Shown: piece after piece, positions 26,304 through 39,022 of the stretch | Numbering within the stretch: position 1 is the first letter of the stretch | Layout: the number at the start of each line of letters is the position of its first letter | Source of the DNA: Portulaca oleracea | Lineage: Eukaryota; Streptophyta; Magnoliopsida; Caryophyllales; Portulacaceae | Reading direction: 5' to 3' | DNA: 64,000 nucleotides | Assembly (NCBI GenBank): GCA_029582165.1 | Contig: CM055887.1 | Location: 16,787,190 to 16,851,189 of the forward strand | The notes under the pieces: generated by a model | What the model was told of the DNA's origin: nothing | The model's database searches: none | The model's input: only the letters and a program-made list of their open reading frames with translations | Made by a program: the position numbers and the translations under genes

Positions 26304-27237
26304 TTTGCATAAAAAAATATTGTGACATTTATTTTCATTTATTTTAAGTAAATGAATATTTGGAAAATGATATGATTCTTGTTATGAGACACCTTTTATA
26401 TATCTTGCTCTATTTTTAAGATTATATTAGTTCTAACAAAAATTATATCATCAAATTAGAAGGTATAATAATAAATTATCTAAATAAAAATATAGAAAAT
26501 TAAAAGTGTGAGATGTAAAAAGAATTAAACAAAATATAAATAAACTCGTTAATAGAGTAAATTATTAAAAAAGACCAAATGGAAGAATCTTGAGTATTTT
26601 GTTAGTATTTTTGTTCGTACTGTATTCAATAAGACAATACATGGGAATTTGTGTTGCGGTTTTTAGATTTATGTCGCCGAATTTTTTCTCAATCTACGAA
26701 AGCTATTGAAGAGTATATTTCTTTATTTTTTTTTCATTTTTTAGTTATTGTTTTTCCATTTTCATTTGTTTGGGATTTGTGATTCATATTTTAATTTACA
26801 CCTCTAATTTATTCATTTTTGGTTTTAGGGTTTTCTTGTATTCCGACATTGTTAATGACTTGAAATCGCATTTTTTTTTTTTAGAAATAAAATCAGTTTG
26901 CATCATGTTATTTATTCTTGACTTGATGACTCGAAATTGAATTGTGGTTTTTTTATATAATGAGTAATGGTTGTTTGTTTTAGTCTTTAATGTTTAGCTT
27001 TGATGTATGTGACTCAAGAAGTTTGAGAACTTGAGAACAATCAACTAGCAAAAAAATTATTGTCCATTTTTGTGCCTTTGTACCTCTAATTGTACCTATT
27101 CTTTTATATAAATGCTTTTGAATATTATTAACGTAATATTCCCAGGATAAAGTAATGCATGGTTAACAAATTCATCTTTACTGGATTAGATGGTTAGTAT
27201 GTATGAGTGTCTAGATGAGATCAACCAAGATTTTAAA

Positions 27238-28081
27238 TATAAAACCCCGAAAAATGCTATTATGTGTACCGTTAAATTACCTGACGTGTGTTTTCTTTCT
27301 GTTAAATATTTATCTATTTTCACATGGAGCTATTAGGACCGCGAGTGAGTTATTTGAAATTTTTAATGACTTAAAAATATCAGTAAGGAAATTTTTGGAC
27401 ATCGGATGTTTTATTTGGGATTAGTTTATAACCATTATCTGAGAAAGGGTGTTATTTTAGGAAACTAATTCTTGGGAAGGTGTTATTAACACTTAGCAAA
27501 AATTTTGCTAACTTTTTCTGACCTAGATTTCTCTATATAAGCACATGAGGACTCCCCTTGGATACCATAATACCCTAGATTTTAGCTACAGCTGCAAAGT
27601 TGTAAAAATATTCCTTTTCTCTCTCACGTGACTTTCTCTCTCATTTCCCCTCCCTCCTTTTCTCCTGCTGCTTGCTTCCCGACACCACTCCACCTCTTTC
27701 CGACCACCACCGTACTCCCGTCGGCCTTTTCCACAGTCCAAAAGCACCTCAAAACATCACCCCAAACATCCACCGGACCCCTTTGTTTCTGCCCTAACTG
27801 TGAACTCCGATCCTCGACGACGCCCACTTCTGACAACCGTTGTACCTCCGTCGAACCTCCTCAACTCCGACGACCTTATGCCCAGCTCCAATGATCGTCA
27901 TCGGCGACGCCCAGCCCGAGACCAAGAGCACCCCACCTTCCTATGATTATTTCGAGCTACTATACGACTGCTACTGTTGTCCACCGCCGTCGCCACCCAT
28001 TTCCGATGACCGTCCGACCTAAGCCGCCGCTGCTACGACCACCAACACCTCACCCCTCTTCCTCTTTCAGTATAACTCCCT

Positions 28082-28120
<39 letters not shown>

Positions 28121-28507
28121 ATTGTTTTAGCTCGTTTCTCCATTTATGTGTTCTGTTGTTGAGGTATTCTTGGATGTTTAGGATCAGTACGATCTTGTTT
28201 TGAATAGTTAGTGAGTTTAAAAGCATGTAGAGGGCATAAAGTTTTGTTCTTGGATAAGTTGGAAATATTTTTGAATTAGGGTTTGTTTGATTTAAAAACC
28301 CATGTAAAAAGTCTTGTGTTTAATGTGTTTTGTTCTTGAATCATGTTCTTTACTGTGTTAATAATCTCATATGAAGGTTTTAGGCCATAAAGACTCAATC
28401 TTTATTGAGTTTGAACATGTTAGAAGTTACTAGGGTTTATCTAAATGTTGAAATGAGGTTTTATTGGCTTGTTTATATGAAGTGTAGATTGTTTTGGTAT
28501 GTTAGAA
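27238..28507 (+). repeat. Chromovirus 5' LTR, first piece
   Basis: Starts TATAAAACCCCG, one base from the TGTAAAACCCCG seen at the end of the reverse solo LTR at 44496. TATA box CTATATAA at 27533-27540. GC-rich leader at about 27650-28060. A (CT)n run at about 28084-28119. Confidence 0.7.
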
Positions 28508-31500
28508 TGTAATAACCCAAGAAAAAAAAACCCCTTCATAATACGAATGATTAACATAATTAATTAAAATTAAAAGATATTACGCTGATTAGATAAAGCG
28601 CGTGCTCCTTATTTCTTTCTTTCTATTCTTCTTAACCCATGTACGTTTTGCAGGACTTGAACAGCGCGACGACCATTTTTCTCTTTTCTGGTTTAAGTCT
28701 GGTATGACGAGGTCCTATAATTATGTTCGGGACTCTCTCTCTTTTGAGAAATTAAGTACATATGAATTTAGGAGAGGAGTTATAGTTAGTCTCAGGATAC
28801 CACGAGTATTTTACGATTATAAAAGTTTGGGTTTTGATTTTTTTTAGAAATATGAGAAATATGTGTATAAGAGGAGGTAATAAAATTGATATTTTTTTTT
28901 TGGGCCAGACGAGAGAAAGAGTGGAGGAGGGAGTTGGGTTTTTATTTTAGTGTTATGTATATATATACATAGGAGGGAGTGTCATTTGAACATTTCAAAC
29001 TCATAATATCATTCTAGCTTCCTTGTTGTGTGACCCTTTGGCTCCCTCTCTCTCTCAGGCCAGCCCCCCCTCCCTGCCGTCTGCTGCTGCCGACCTACTG
29101 GGCTGCCGCCGGCGAGTTGCTCCGGCCAGCCATCACCGTCGCCGGCCACGGTCACCACAACCATCATCTTGTCTTTCTCTTCCCATTTTCAAGTGTAATC
29201 CTCTCCCTATTGGTTCTCTTTTGCATTTTCTAGTTACATCTAAGATATAATCTGAGTTCTAGTAGGTTTTTGTATGATTTCCAGAGGAGGTTGTGAGATT
29301 TTCCTAGCAACACAAAGCAAAGTGAAGGCTTCAAAGTTCAAGAGAAAGATTTGGGTGAGTTTTTATGAACCCCTTTGTTATCTTAGTAGAAATTAAGTAA
29401 TTCTTTACAATTTTGAACATGCATGTGAGTTTAAAGGTATAATTTTCTGTGGAAAGGTTGGAAAATTAGTTAATTCAAGGTGTATGTCTATGGATTAGCT
29501 ATAAATTGGGATGAAAAGGAGTATGGTAGTGATGCATATGGAATTTGGTATCGGATTGTGAATGTGGTTATTGTTGTGAAGATGCAAGGGGTTAAGAATG
29601 ATTATGTTTGGTGTTTCTCTTGACTTCATAAGGCTGAATATTTTGTATGTGGAGATTGTATTATGTTTCGTGAAGAGTTAGGGCCTAAATTACCAAGATT
29701 TGAGCCTGCATGTGAGTGTATGTCAATGAGATTATAATCTGGTTGAGTTTTCATTTTTCCAGAAAGTAAAGGAAAGGATTTTGGGCAAGATTAATGCTTA
29801 ATTAGGTAGATAAAAGTGTTAGCTAACACCCGACTTTTGTGGATCGACATTTCGTCGTGTATTTTGGAAGTTATGACCAAAATCGTAAAACCGCACTAAT
29901 ATGGAAATTCATTGACGGAAGAATAAAAATTGCTATTTTTTGGCTAGTTAGAGTTTAATATGGTGTTGGGTTTGAACATAAAAGTTTTAGAGGAGAGTTT
30001 GAGCTTTCCAGAATGGTATGGTATGCGTCCATAGGACGTCGGATGAGCGAGTTATAAGCGTTTGAGCGGAGGACAGAAATTTTGGAATTTTTCCAGAATT
30101 GAAAGTTTAGTGGCTGCTCCTATGTTGGGTCAAAATTCGACCTCTTCCCAAGCTTAAATCATTCGGTGATAAAAAGGAAAGTTAGACTGTGAGTCTTGAG
30201 CTTTCCGTACACGGCTTATAGGCCCGAAACCCATTAGTGCAACTCAAGATATCGCTTTCCGAAAAACATTAGTCGGCATGAACAAATTCTGGGCAGATTA
30301 ATTGATCGAGTGTTTTGACCCTTATAATCATGTTTTAAGCCTTTGAGGTTAACTGTGAAGTTGTAGGGCGCGTCTTAAGCTTTCCGAAAAGTACTCTTAC
30401 ATGGCGATACGATATCTATAGCAACAATTACGTCCTTTTTAGTGAATATAGAGAAATTAATTTCGTATTACGAGCCGGAGTCATTTCTTTAAGAGCTTTT
30501 CATCCTCCTCTTAGCTAGATGAGAAAATCTAACTCTAAATTCCTTCCTCTTTGTAAGCTTTTGCTCAGTGGTCGTTGCCTTTTCGCTATTCAAGTCCTTG
30601 CTCGTTCGGTGGATTTTCGCTTTTCAGGTACGTGTACTACCCGACTTTTATGTCACATACGCAATTAAATTAATTACTCTTGTTATATTTCGAATATGCG
30701 CTTAAATGGCTTTTACGTGTGTTATATACCAAGATTGATGCCTAAGATTCTTAGGTAAACTACTTCTTTGATGAGAAAGTGTCTTTGTTTTAACAAATGA
30801 GCTTTTATGTTTTTTTTTTATGACCAAGTATGATTGATGTAAGTTAGTATTATTCCATTCATATGGTAGGTGACAAGTTTAAGACTAGGCGCAAGAAGCC
30901 AAGGTCACACTTTCTAACAAGCCTTTGATTTAAAATCTATTGCGAAAGAGAGGTTCTTTTAATATATGTTATTGAGTTGAATTGGAATTTATCCTTACGG
31001 TTGAAGTCTTCCACAACCCTCTTTGTAAGTTATTAAAAGCCCCACCCATGGTTTTTATGGTGCGTAGAAGCACGCCAAGGACATAGTGTCCTAGTACACA
31101 CCATGCTCACGTGCCTTAAGCACTTCATGTAAATTTATGTTGTGCCTTAGATGCACACCAGGAAATCTGGCCAGTAGGATAGATATCCACCATCCGGACC
31201 TCCCAAACGGTCCGGGTATGCGCATACGGAGGCTAAGCCGATGATCGCAAGAAGGGGCATTCATGTTAGAATGTTATCTTACCTTATTGTCTTTCCCTTA
31301 TCAAATGTTTTACCCACGCAATTATTCTAATCAAGTACAACTATATCTTCTTTTTGTTACACCTTTTTAGCAAACCGTGGTTATGTTTTCCTAGTTTTGC
31401 AAATAACTATTGCTGAAGTCTTACATTTTACTTCTAACCACCTTGTGGATGGTTAACCTTTTAAGTTAAGGTATTTGTTTAATGAAGTCAGGAACTTACC

Positions 31501-32120
31501 AATATGGATTTCTTGTAAGTATTTCCTACCATGTCTTCTTTTGTCAAGTGTTACTCTTTTATTTATTTAATGGAGCCGCGCGCACAGGAGTAGTAAATCT
31601 TAAGTCTTACTTTTCTTCTTACTTGTTCATTTCCGGTAGTATACGTATTGAGTAAAACTCACTTTTAAGTTGTTTTGTCACTTTTAGGATTGCAAGGAAA
31701 GGGCAAAGGGAAAGTCTCTAACGGGCGGAACCCAAAGGCGACATATGGGGAAATCAGGTGACTATGGAGCCCATTTTGGAAGTCATCTAGGCAATGGGTT
31801 AGGGTTTGTGATGAACTTATTGGGGCTTAAAATTTTGTCATGTAGTGCGTGATTATTATGGATGTCTTGTATGTCTAAGTTTCTCACCTCTTTGGGTTGT
31901 ATAATTAAAGGGCCTTTTATCTTAATGATTGTGATGTCATGTTATGGTTGTCTAAATATATATTTGGTTTGGTGAAGTCTGTTGGTGTGGTGTGTTGAAG
32001 TCTTAGCCTGGTCCATGTTCATGGGCGGCGGTAGTACTCTAAGGTAATTATCCACTGCTAACCATTAGGTTAAGTAGTCGATTAGCTTAATCTTATGATT
32101 AGTAACCTAGGGGTGTTACA
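28508..32120 (+). mobile_element. Solo LTR B, same family, inserted in the chromovirus 5' LTR
   Basis: 3613 bp, starts TGTAATAACCC and ends GGGTGTTACA, with perfect duplication TAGAA at 28503-28507 and 32121-32125. TATA box near 28959, GC-rich leader about 29036-29160, donor-like TTTTCAG|GTACGTG at 30627/30628, acceptor-like CTTTTAG at 31687. Confidence 0.92.
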
Positions 32121-32125
32121 TAGAA

Positions 32126-33463
32126 GCATGTTAAGGAGCAAGATTATATGTTAGTTTTATTAGAGTAGAAGTTTGGTTGATCTTGAGTAAGTTTGAGCTA
32201 GTAAATGTGCTTATGTCCTTAGATATTTCATGTTATTATTAGCATAGCAAAAGTTCTCAAGTCATTAGTTTGGAATGAGTGAGTCTTAAATATGTTTTTA
32301 AAGATTTCATTAGATTAGATTACATGTTCTTAAATGTGTTAGTTTTGTTTAAATATCATGTTAGGGTTTAGGTGCTTAAGGGTAAGATTATGATTATTTT
32401 GGAACCTTAGAAACATGTTAGGAACCTTAAATATATTATTGAGTAAGAATGAATGTTTGTGAGACCTAGCATGCTTTTTTAGTGTTTTAATGGCATGTTT
32501 GTAATTTTTGTGAATAGTATCATGCAAGTTCACATGCTTAGGGTCATAGTTGTTTTTAAAGAATACTGAATGTTCCCAATAAAGTTGGTATGATTTCATG
32601 TAATTACATCTTATGTAATTATTCTTGTCCTAAAGACCTTATATGAATACATGTGGATAAGTTAGTATGAGATTTCTATGTTCCAAAATCCCATGTTAAG
32701 ATCTTTTAGTGTAACAATAGTATTGAACTAGTTTGATTTTGATATTCTTATATTATTATTGTTTTTGAGTTTTAGTGTATTAAATACGTTGTGATATCGT
32801 TATATTGATACCCTTCTTGAATTACTAACTCTTTGGAGGAGATTAAGTTGGGGTAGAAGGTGGTCAGTTAATGGCGAGACTTTAGGATGTTATTTATATT
32901 CTAGGACCGAGCGAGTTTCCACATAGTAGCTCCTGTGAGTTTTCAACGTGAAGTACATCGTATATTCAGGTAATGTCTATGCCCTAGTCCTCTTTGGACG
33001 CCCTTTAAATATTTTATTGGTTTTACTGTTGAACTTACATCCCATAAAGGGGACTTTAAATGAAAATAGACTATCTGTGTTTTGAGAAGTTGTTGTTCCT
33101 TATTTATGTTGGCAGTCTTTTGATCCTTACGCTGTTTGTGTATTGAGTTGGTTTTAATTGGTTTTGGAAAGTGTTAACTCTTGATGAAAAGGTTGGTTTT
33201 GAGATAGTTATGACTTGAGAATAAAACTTGACTAATTAAAAGATATGATTAAAATGTGGGTTCGGATCTCCCCAAGACCAGGTTGAGTACCTGCAAGAGA
33301 GACTATCAAGAGACCAGGTTCCGCCTGATAGTTTAAAATGAATGTTGCGATGGTCATCCGAGATTGAGTTTGTGATGAGTTGGATGATGAGAATGGAAAT
33401 GTTGAGGAAACAATGATGGAAAAGTACTGTGAATGTTGTTCGGGAAGTCTTTGACTTCGAGGA
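32126..33463 (+). repeat. Chromovirus 5' LTR, second piece
   Basis: Continues the 5' LTR after solo LTR B. Holds the donor-like ATTCAG|GTAATG at 32969/32970. It is interrupted at 33463 by the Athila-like non-autonomous element. Confidence 0.7.
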
Positions 33464-34864
33464 TGATAAGTGATTTTTATATAGTGTTTTTAGGGCTCAA
33501 TTCACATTTATTTCATGCTTTTTATACCCGAAATCCCGTATTTTTATATCAATTTCTATGATTTCTTCACTTGGTTGCGAGATTGATACATTTTGTAGGA
33601 AATATAGGAAATACATCAAAAAGCATGGAAAATTAATGAAAAGGGGGAGAAAAATACAAAAAGAAAAGTTGAAGAGAAGAAGAATTGAATGAGAGCAATG
33701 GCCCAACAGGCGTGGCCCGACCCAACATTGGGCGAAATGCAGAAACGTTGCCAGCGCCCGCAAAGCGCTGTCAGCGCCTCCTCTAGGAAGTTCGAGTGCT
33801 GAAGAAATTGTAAAGAAATGCCAACGTTTTTAGAATGCCGCCATCGTCTAGGCACAAAGATCAATCCCCATGTGCCAAACGCTGCCGGCGTTTTTAAAGC
33901 ACTGCCAGCGTTTTGTGCCCGAATCGTGCATTATAAAAGGACTTCTTCACCGTTCAGTTTGGGACATCATCCACTATTCAGAGTTTTATTTCCGCCATTT
34001 AGTATAGGGTTTCCTCTGTATTTTCCTCCCTTCGGGGAGCCGTTCTAGTAGATTAGGAACTAAAGAGGAGGAGAAGGAGATCAAATCGAGTGACACGAAG
34101 AGATCGAATTCGACGACTCGGATGTTCGGTTTAATTTCTATTTTTCTTATGTTTTGTTATTCAGTTTTTATTATTGTTTTCCTAGTTTTTATTATTATGA
34201 GTACTTAGTTTATTTGTTTGGGGGATATACTCAATGTCTTTTGATTGATTTTGATTACAATTTCAGTGTTAAGCTATCCTTTTATTCATTTGATCTTTGT
34301 ATATTGTTTGTCATAGTAAAATATGGCTAACCGCGTTTTACTTGGTATTAGATTCTTGATAACATGACGAAAGTTTGAATCTTGAATTGGAAAGACGTAG
34401 ATCGAATAGGTTTAGAAAATATTTAGAAATAATGATTCTTGCTTAGGGTCGGTTATAATAAGTTCTTTATCTTTGATTAAATTAAATAGTTAGAAATAAT
34501 ATTTAGTTTAATCACTGTAACTCACTTCGAATCGAAAGATTGCCGTGAAAGAGCCTAAAAAGATTATAGACTCCGAATTATTTTTTTATCAATTTACACC
34601 AAGATTGTTGATTAGTTAATTGATTGACTAGAATAAACTCCCCTAAACTCTTTTAATTATTTGGTTGATTATTTTAATTTCCTGCTTCCTTAATTAATTA
34701 TCTGAATCATTACCCACAACCCTTTGATCGACCTAGAATCCTTTGTAGTGAACTAGTTTAGTGCATAGTCGAACACAAGTCCCTAAGAGAGAACGATCTT
34801 TTTATTACTACACAGACCCATATACTTATGGTACACAGACACCCTTATTAGTTTAGGTCTATCA
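33464..34864 (+). repeat. 5' LTR of the non-autonomous element
   Basis: Starts TGATAAGTGATTTTT, ends GGTCTATCA. GC-rich modules such as ACGTTGCCAGCGCC, AAGCGCTGTCAGCGCC and AACGCTGCCGGCG at about 33750-33912, directly before a TATA box at 33932-33939. Confidence 0.92.
33932..33939 (+). promoter_or_regulatory. TATA box in 5' LTR
   Basis: TATAAAAG, kept in the 3' LTR (39534-39541) and in the related minus-strand LTR (61453-61460). Confidence 0.75.
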
Positions 34865-34870
34865 AGTTTT

Positions 34871-34886
34871 TAGCGCCGTTGACAGA
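34871..34886 (+). promoter_or_regulatory. Primer-binding site, diverged tRNA-Asp type
   Basis: TAGCGCCGTTGACAGA, two mismatches from TGGCGCCGTTGCCGGG in its main part, six bases after the LTR. Confidence 0.75.
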
Positions 34887-35002
34887 AACTTGTTTCCCCA
34901 ACTGCCATTAGATGAACACACTCTGATTGACTAGGTTTTTATTGCTTTTCTTTAAACCCTAAAAATCAAATATAAAATTAAAAATTTTAAAATCTAAAAC
35001 TT

Positions 35003-36012
35003 ATGACAATTCTTTGTGATCCTCAATATAAACATGAACTATTTTGGCAATTTTTTGAGCGACTAATTGCTGCTCCTGTTCCAAATCATATCACGTTAGG
35101 AGAACCTGAAATTCTTGATATTGTTTTTGAAGATTTGAATGCAGAAACCCGTTCTTCTGAATTATTTAGGTCTTCGTGATAAACGTTTTGATAAAGCTAT
35201 GAAATTACTTGAATTGCTGGCACAAGACACCTATAATTTTGAAGTTTCTAATTGTCTATCTGAGTACCCCGATCCTTGTGCTTTTCATGCTGATTCCTAT
35301 ATGCAATCTTGTAATTCAACTATTTGCACTTTATGTCATTCTTCTGAGCATGATTTTGCTTGCCCTAGGGCTACTCAATTGACTTGATGGACTTGTTGCA
35401 GGCCAATAGCTCTAGTACTAATTTTGATGATGCAATATGTGATGATAGCAAGTCCTCATCCCCTTTAGAAGTTAGTTTAGATAATCCTTCTTATCCTAGT
35501 TTACCTGAAAACACTACTGATGGTGTTTCTGATTTGCATGATAATCCCTTACCTTTTTCTCAGTCAACGGGGTGAGTGAGACTTATGAGTTAGACACTAG
35601 GTGTGAAGATATTATTCATCATGATTCAGTTGATATTATTAGTGAGGAACCAATCGAGAAGGTTGATAATAAATTAAATTTGTCAAACAAGGACCCTGAT
35701 AAAATTGTACTCTTTGACTCCAGTGATTTATTTCATGCTTCTATTCCTGTTTCACTACCTTCTGTTTCACAGGAATCCCTTGAGGAACTCATATTTGATG
35801 AAAAGACCTTTGATATTCAGGTTAATATTTTTGATGAGGTTAATTCTTGTGAAATTAACAATATTATTGATGAGTTATCCGTAGGTAATTTTAGAGGTTA
35901 TGATCCCTCCATTGACCCTTATTGGGTATACCTAGAGGACATTCTTAGAAAATTCTTGTGGACCACATATTTTGAATCTTTTGATTTTTACAGCGAATTT
36001 GATTTTTACTGA
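35003..36012 (+). pseudogene. Acidic ORF of the non-autonomous element with a gag-like zinc knuckle, frameshifted
   Basis: Three open segments in different frames follow one another without gaps: from ATG 35003, then 35139-35387, 35384-35575 and 35572-36012. Together they look like one former protein of about 330 residues broken by frameshifts. The second segment contains CTLCHSSEHDFAC (35327-35365), a CX2CX4HX3C variant of the knuckle that the autonomous gag at 4418-5503 has as CASCNSFEHETLFC. The later part is rich in Asp, Glu and Ser with no known domain. A further open stretch with CKPHEEEFDKLLRALTSSGT follows at 36067-36126. I infer a diverged gag derivative. Function unknown. Confidence 0.55.
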
Positions 36013-39000
36013 GAACTTTACTAATGTTTTATTTTATGAGTTTTCAGTTACTCTCGTATTTTCTAGCTTGCAAACCGCATGAAGAAGAGTTTGACAAGCT
36101 TCTAAGGGCTTTGACGTCATCCGGAACGGACACCCCGATCTTCCAGTTCCTAATTTCTCTTTTATTTTTTTTATTTTTCTAAGTTTTATTTTTCAATTAT
36201 CTCTTTAATAATCAAATTTCCAATATTTTGTGTAGGCGGATTCAGTTCTTGAATAAAGAGAAGGAGAAAATAATTATGCTGAAGTAAAAACGCTGAAGCT
36301 GCTTCAAATTGGCGACAATATCTAGGTACAAAACGCTGGCAGTGCCTCATAGGGCGCTGGCCGCGTCACACCCAGAAAGTTGAAAATTTCCAAATTTTTA
36401 ATTCCCTTTTCCATTTTCTTTCTTCTTCCTTTAATCCTTTTATTTTTATTTCTTTAACTTCCCCGACCCCTTTATTAAATATCTTTCTCCTAAACTTCAA
36501 CCTAAATAATTTCTCAATCTGAAAATTTCCAAATTTCTTTTACTTGCAATTTCTACCCCTACTTGTGTTCAAGCAACTTCAAGGTACGATTCTTAATTAT
36601 TCTTCAACTTCATTATTACCTGCTAGTGTTTGTGGTGTTTTTTTTTTTTGCATATTTCATACTTGGATATGTTTCTCCAATTCACCATATTTTGGTGCGC
36701 ACCTTTGCTTGATTAGTTTTTTTATGCTAGCTAGTATATTTAGGCTGTTTAATTTGAAAAGTTTGTACCTTTGTTGTTAACACACATGATTTAGAGTTGG
36801 AGTTATTGAGTATCTGTTTTGGAAACATGTGAAGTTGGTTATACTCCATTCTTGATTAGTTGAGCAATTAAGAGGAGTAATCTTGAATCTTGCATGTTAG
36901 TTAAGTAATGTGCAAGCATGGGGGAGTCTTGATGGTTTAATTTAGTTACAAGTTTGTTATGAATTAGTTATACCTTGTTAACAATTTTCCCCTCTTACCT
37001 GTGTTCTTTGCATTGAGGACAATGCTAGGTTTAAGCATTGGGGGGGGGGGGGGGACTATTGTTCTTTATTTTCTTGTTTTTCTTTCAAATTTTTATCTTT
37101 CCTTAGTTAAGTTTTCATTTTTTTTCTTTTCTCTTGGGAGTTTTAGTTGATTTCTTTTTCTTTTTCTTTTATTTTGAGTCTTTGTGTTTTAAAGTGTTTT
37201 TTTAGAGTTTTTCTTTCTAGTTTTGTTTAGATTAAGTAAACCTGTATTCACCTAGGTTGCATTAGTTAGATCATGTTAGATTTTCTTTTCTTTCTTTTCT
37301 TTTTAGTCTTTCTTTTTCCTAGTTTTGCATCCACCGGAATTTTAAAAAAAATCAAAAAAAAAAAAATCAGAAAACTAGAAAAGACAAAAAAAATATAGGA
37401 TTAGGATTAGCCTGTCCGGAACACTTTCGGTGATGATTTGTAAACCGATTAGACTTTTACTTTATCTTGCTTTACCTAGAAAAGTTTGGTTGAGAACTAA
37501 AAAGTTTTTTTTTTTTGAAACTATTTCATTAAATCTTCTATTTTAAGTCAAGTTATGAAAAATGTGTTTAACTGCTTTGACCATCTTAGTAATTGTAAAT
37601 ATACGTGCCACAAATTTTTGGGCTAGGTTTAGTTGATTGAGCTCTATCCCATGATTCCACATAGCCTAAAATTATGGATTGATCATTTTTATTCCTCTAT
37701 TTCTTGAGTGACTCAACCACTAGTTGCACCTCTAGAACTTGTTTTGCATCTTGTTTGAAATTGCATATTTGCATTGCATGCTGTGACAATATGATTGAGG
37801 CATTCTTTCCTTTATTAATTAAACTACATACCCAAATAGCCTCCCTAATATATTATTATCGTTCTTTAGCCCCTCCTAGCCTTTGATTACCTTTCTTTTT
37901 GTGATGAAACCCTGACAATACAAGCCTTGGCCTTCATTAATTCCTACCCTTTGCCTTGCTTGGATGTGTGAGAGTTCATTGTTCCGGGAGCGAAAATTGG
38001 TTCGGCGATACTATGAATGCAGTGAGATGTTGGGGTGTGAATTTTGATATTTATTAAATTGGGACACGTTACATATCCCAATTAATTATGAGTTAGCTAA
38101 TTGGTTATAATGTTCTTTTGATATATTAAGGTCATAGCTAAGTTTAATTTATACATTTGTTTTTCTTCTCCCTTGATCACCCACAAAAAAAAAAAACAAA
38201 AGAGAAGTAGTAAAAATAGAATAAAAAGAAAAAAAATGAGAAAAAAAAAGCTCAAAAAAAAAAGAAAATGGTGATTAAGGGAGATCCAATTAAAAGTTAT
38301 AAAAGCTTTTGACCTGGTTGTAGAGTTAGTTGAGGTGTTTGATATCAATGAGGGAGAAAAGTAAGTTCCTTGCATACATTAAGCAAGAAGGTGAGAGCGT
38401 CTTTATTGAAAAATCAATCCAAGCATGGCTCTTTAACTCCTCATTCCCAAAATATTACCACTCGTTTCCCCTAACCTAAGCCTCATTACAACCCTAAAAG
38501 TCCTTTTGATTGTCACTTGTGTATTTGCATACTAGCAGTGGAGAACGAGATTCTTACCAAGCCTATGGTAGGTTGTTTCTTTTGGTCTGAGTCTGAGAAA
38601 AACCCACATACACATTCAAATTTGAGTGTTTGAGCGTCCACTTTTTATCCTAAAGTGAGGTTTGCTCTTTTGACTGGCCTACGCCCATAACCAACCGCGC
38701 ATATTTTATTTTATCTTAAGACAGTTGGAGGCTTTTCGCATCTGAAGTACTTGTTCTCGTCTTTTGGTTTCGAAAATTTCCTCCTCTCTATTTTGAACTG
38801 AATTTTGTTCTCTTCTAGACTAATCGTGGTCATTGCTAGGTGAATTGATGTGTTTGATTGGTTAGCCTGAGAGGGTGTTAAAATTTTGGTCTTTTAACCC
38901 TATCGAAAACTCCTGTCACTTCTCTCTCTTCCTAAGTCCTGTTTCCTCTGTTTGAGCCCTTATCCTCCTGTTTTTAATTCTGACTTGCTTGGGGACAAGC

Positions 39001-39022
39001 AAGAGCTAAGCATGGGGGGATT
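36013..39022 (+). other. 3' non-coding region of the non-autonomous element
   Basis: No gene. In order: GC modules CGCTGGCAGTGCC and GCGCTGGCCGCG at about 36333-36370; a long pyrimidine-rich stretch ending in a donor-like CAACTTCAAG|GTACG at about 36580; a run of 15 G at 37040-37054 after GAGGACAATG; A- and T-rich runs; and a polypurine tract. The part from 37400 on is shared with the window-edge elements. Confidence 0.6.

Larger units (their letters stand above)
26090..27237. other. Region upstream of the CRK gene
   Basis: AT-rich, no coding region seen. It should contain the kinase promoter. A 25-bp unit containing TTTCATTGTCAAGTTGTGAC is tandemly repeated at about 26249-26303. Confidence 0.5.

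Noticed and set aside
27628..28022. Pro/Ser/Thr-rich plus-strand ORFs
   Set aside because: They fall in the GC-rich leader of a chromovirus LTR, the frames are short and overlapping, and the other LTR copies have different open frames there.
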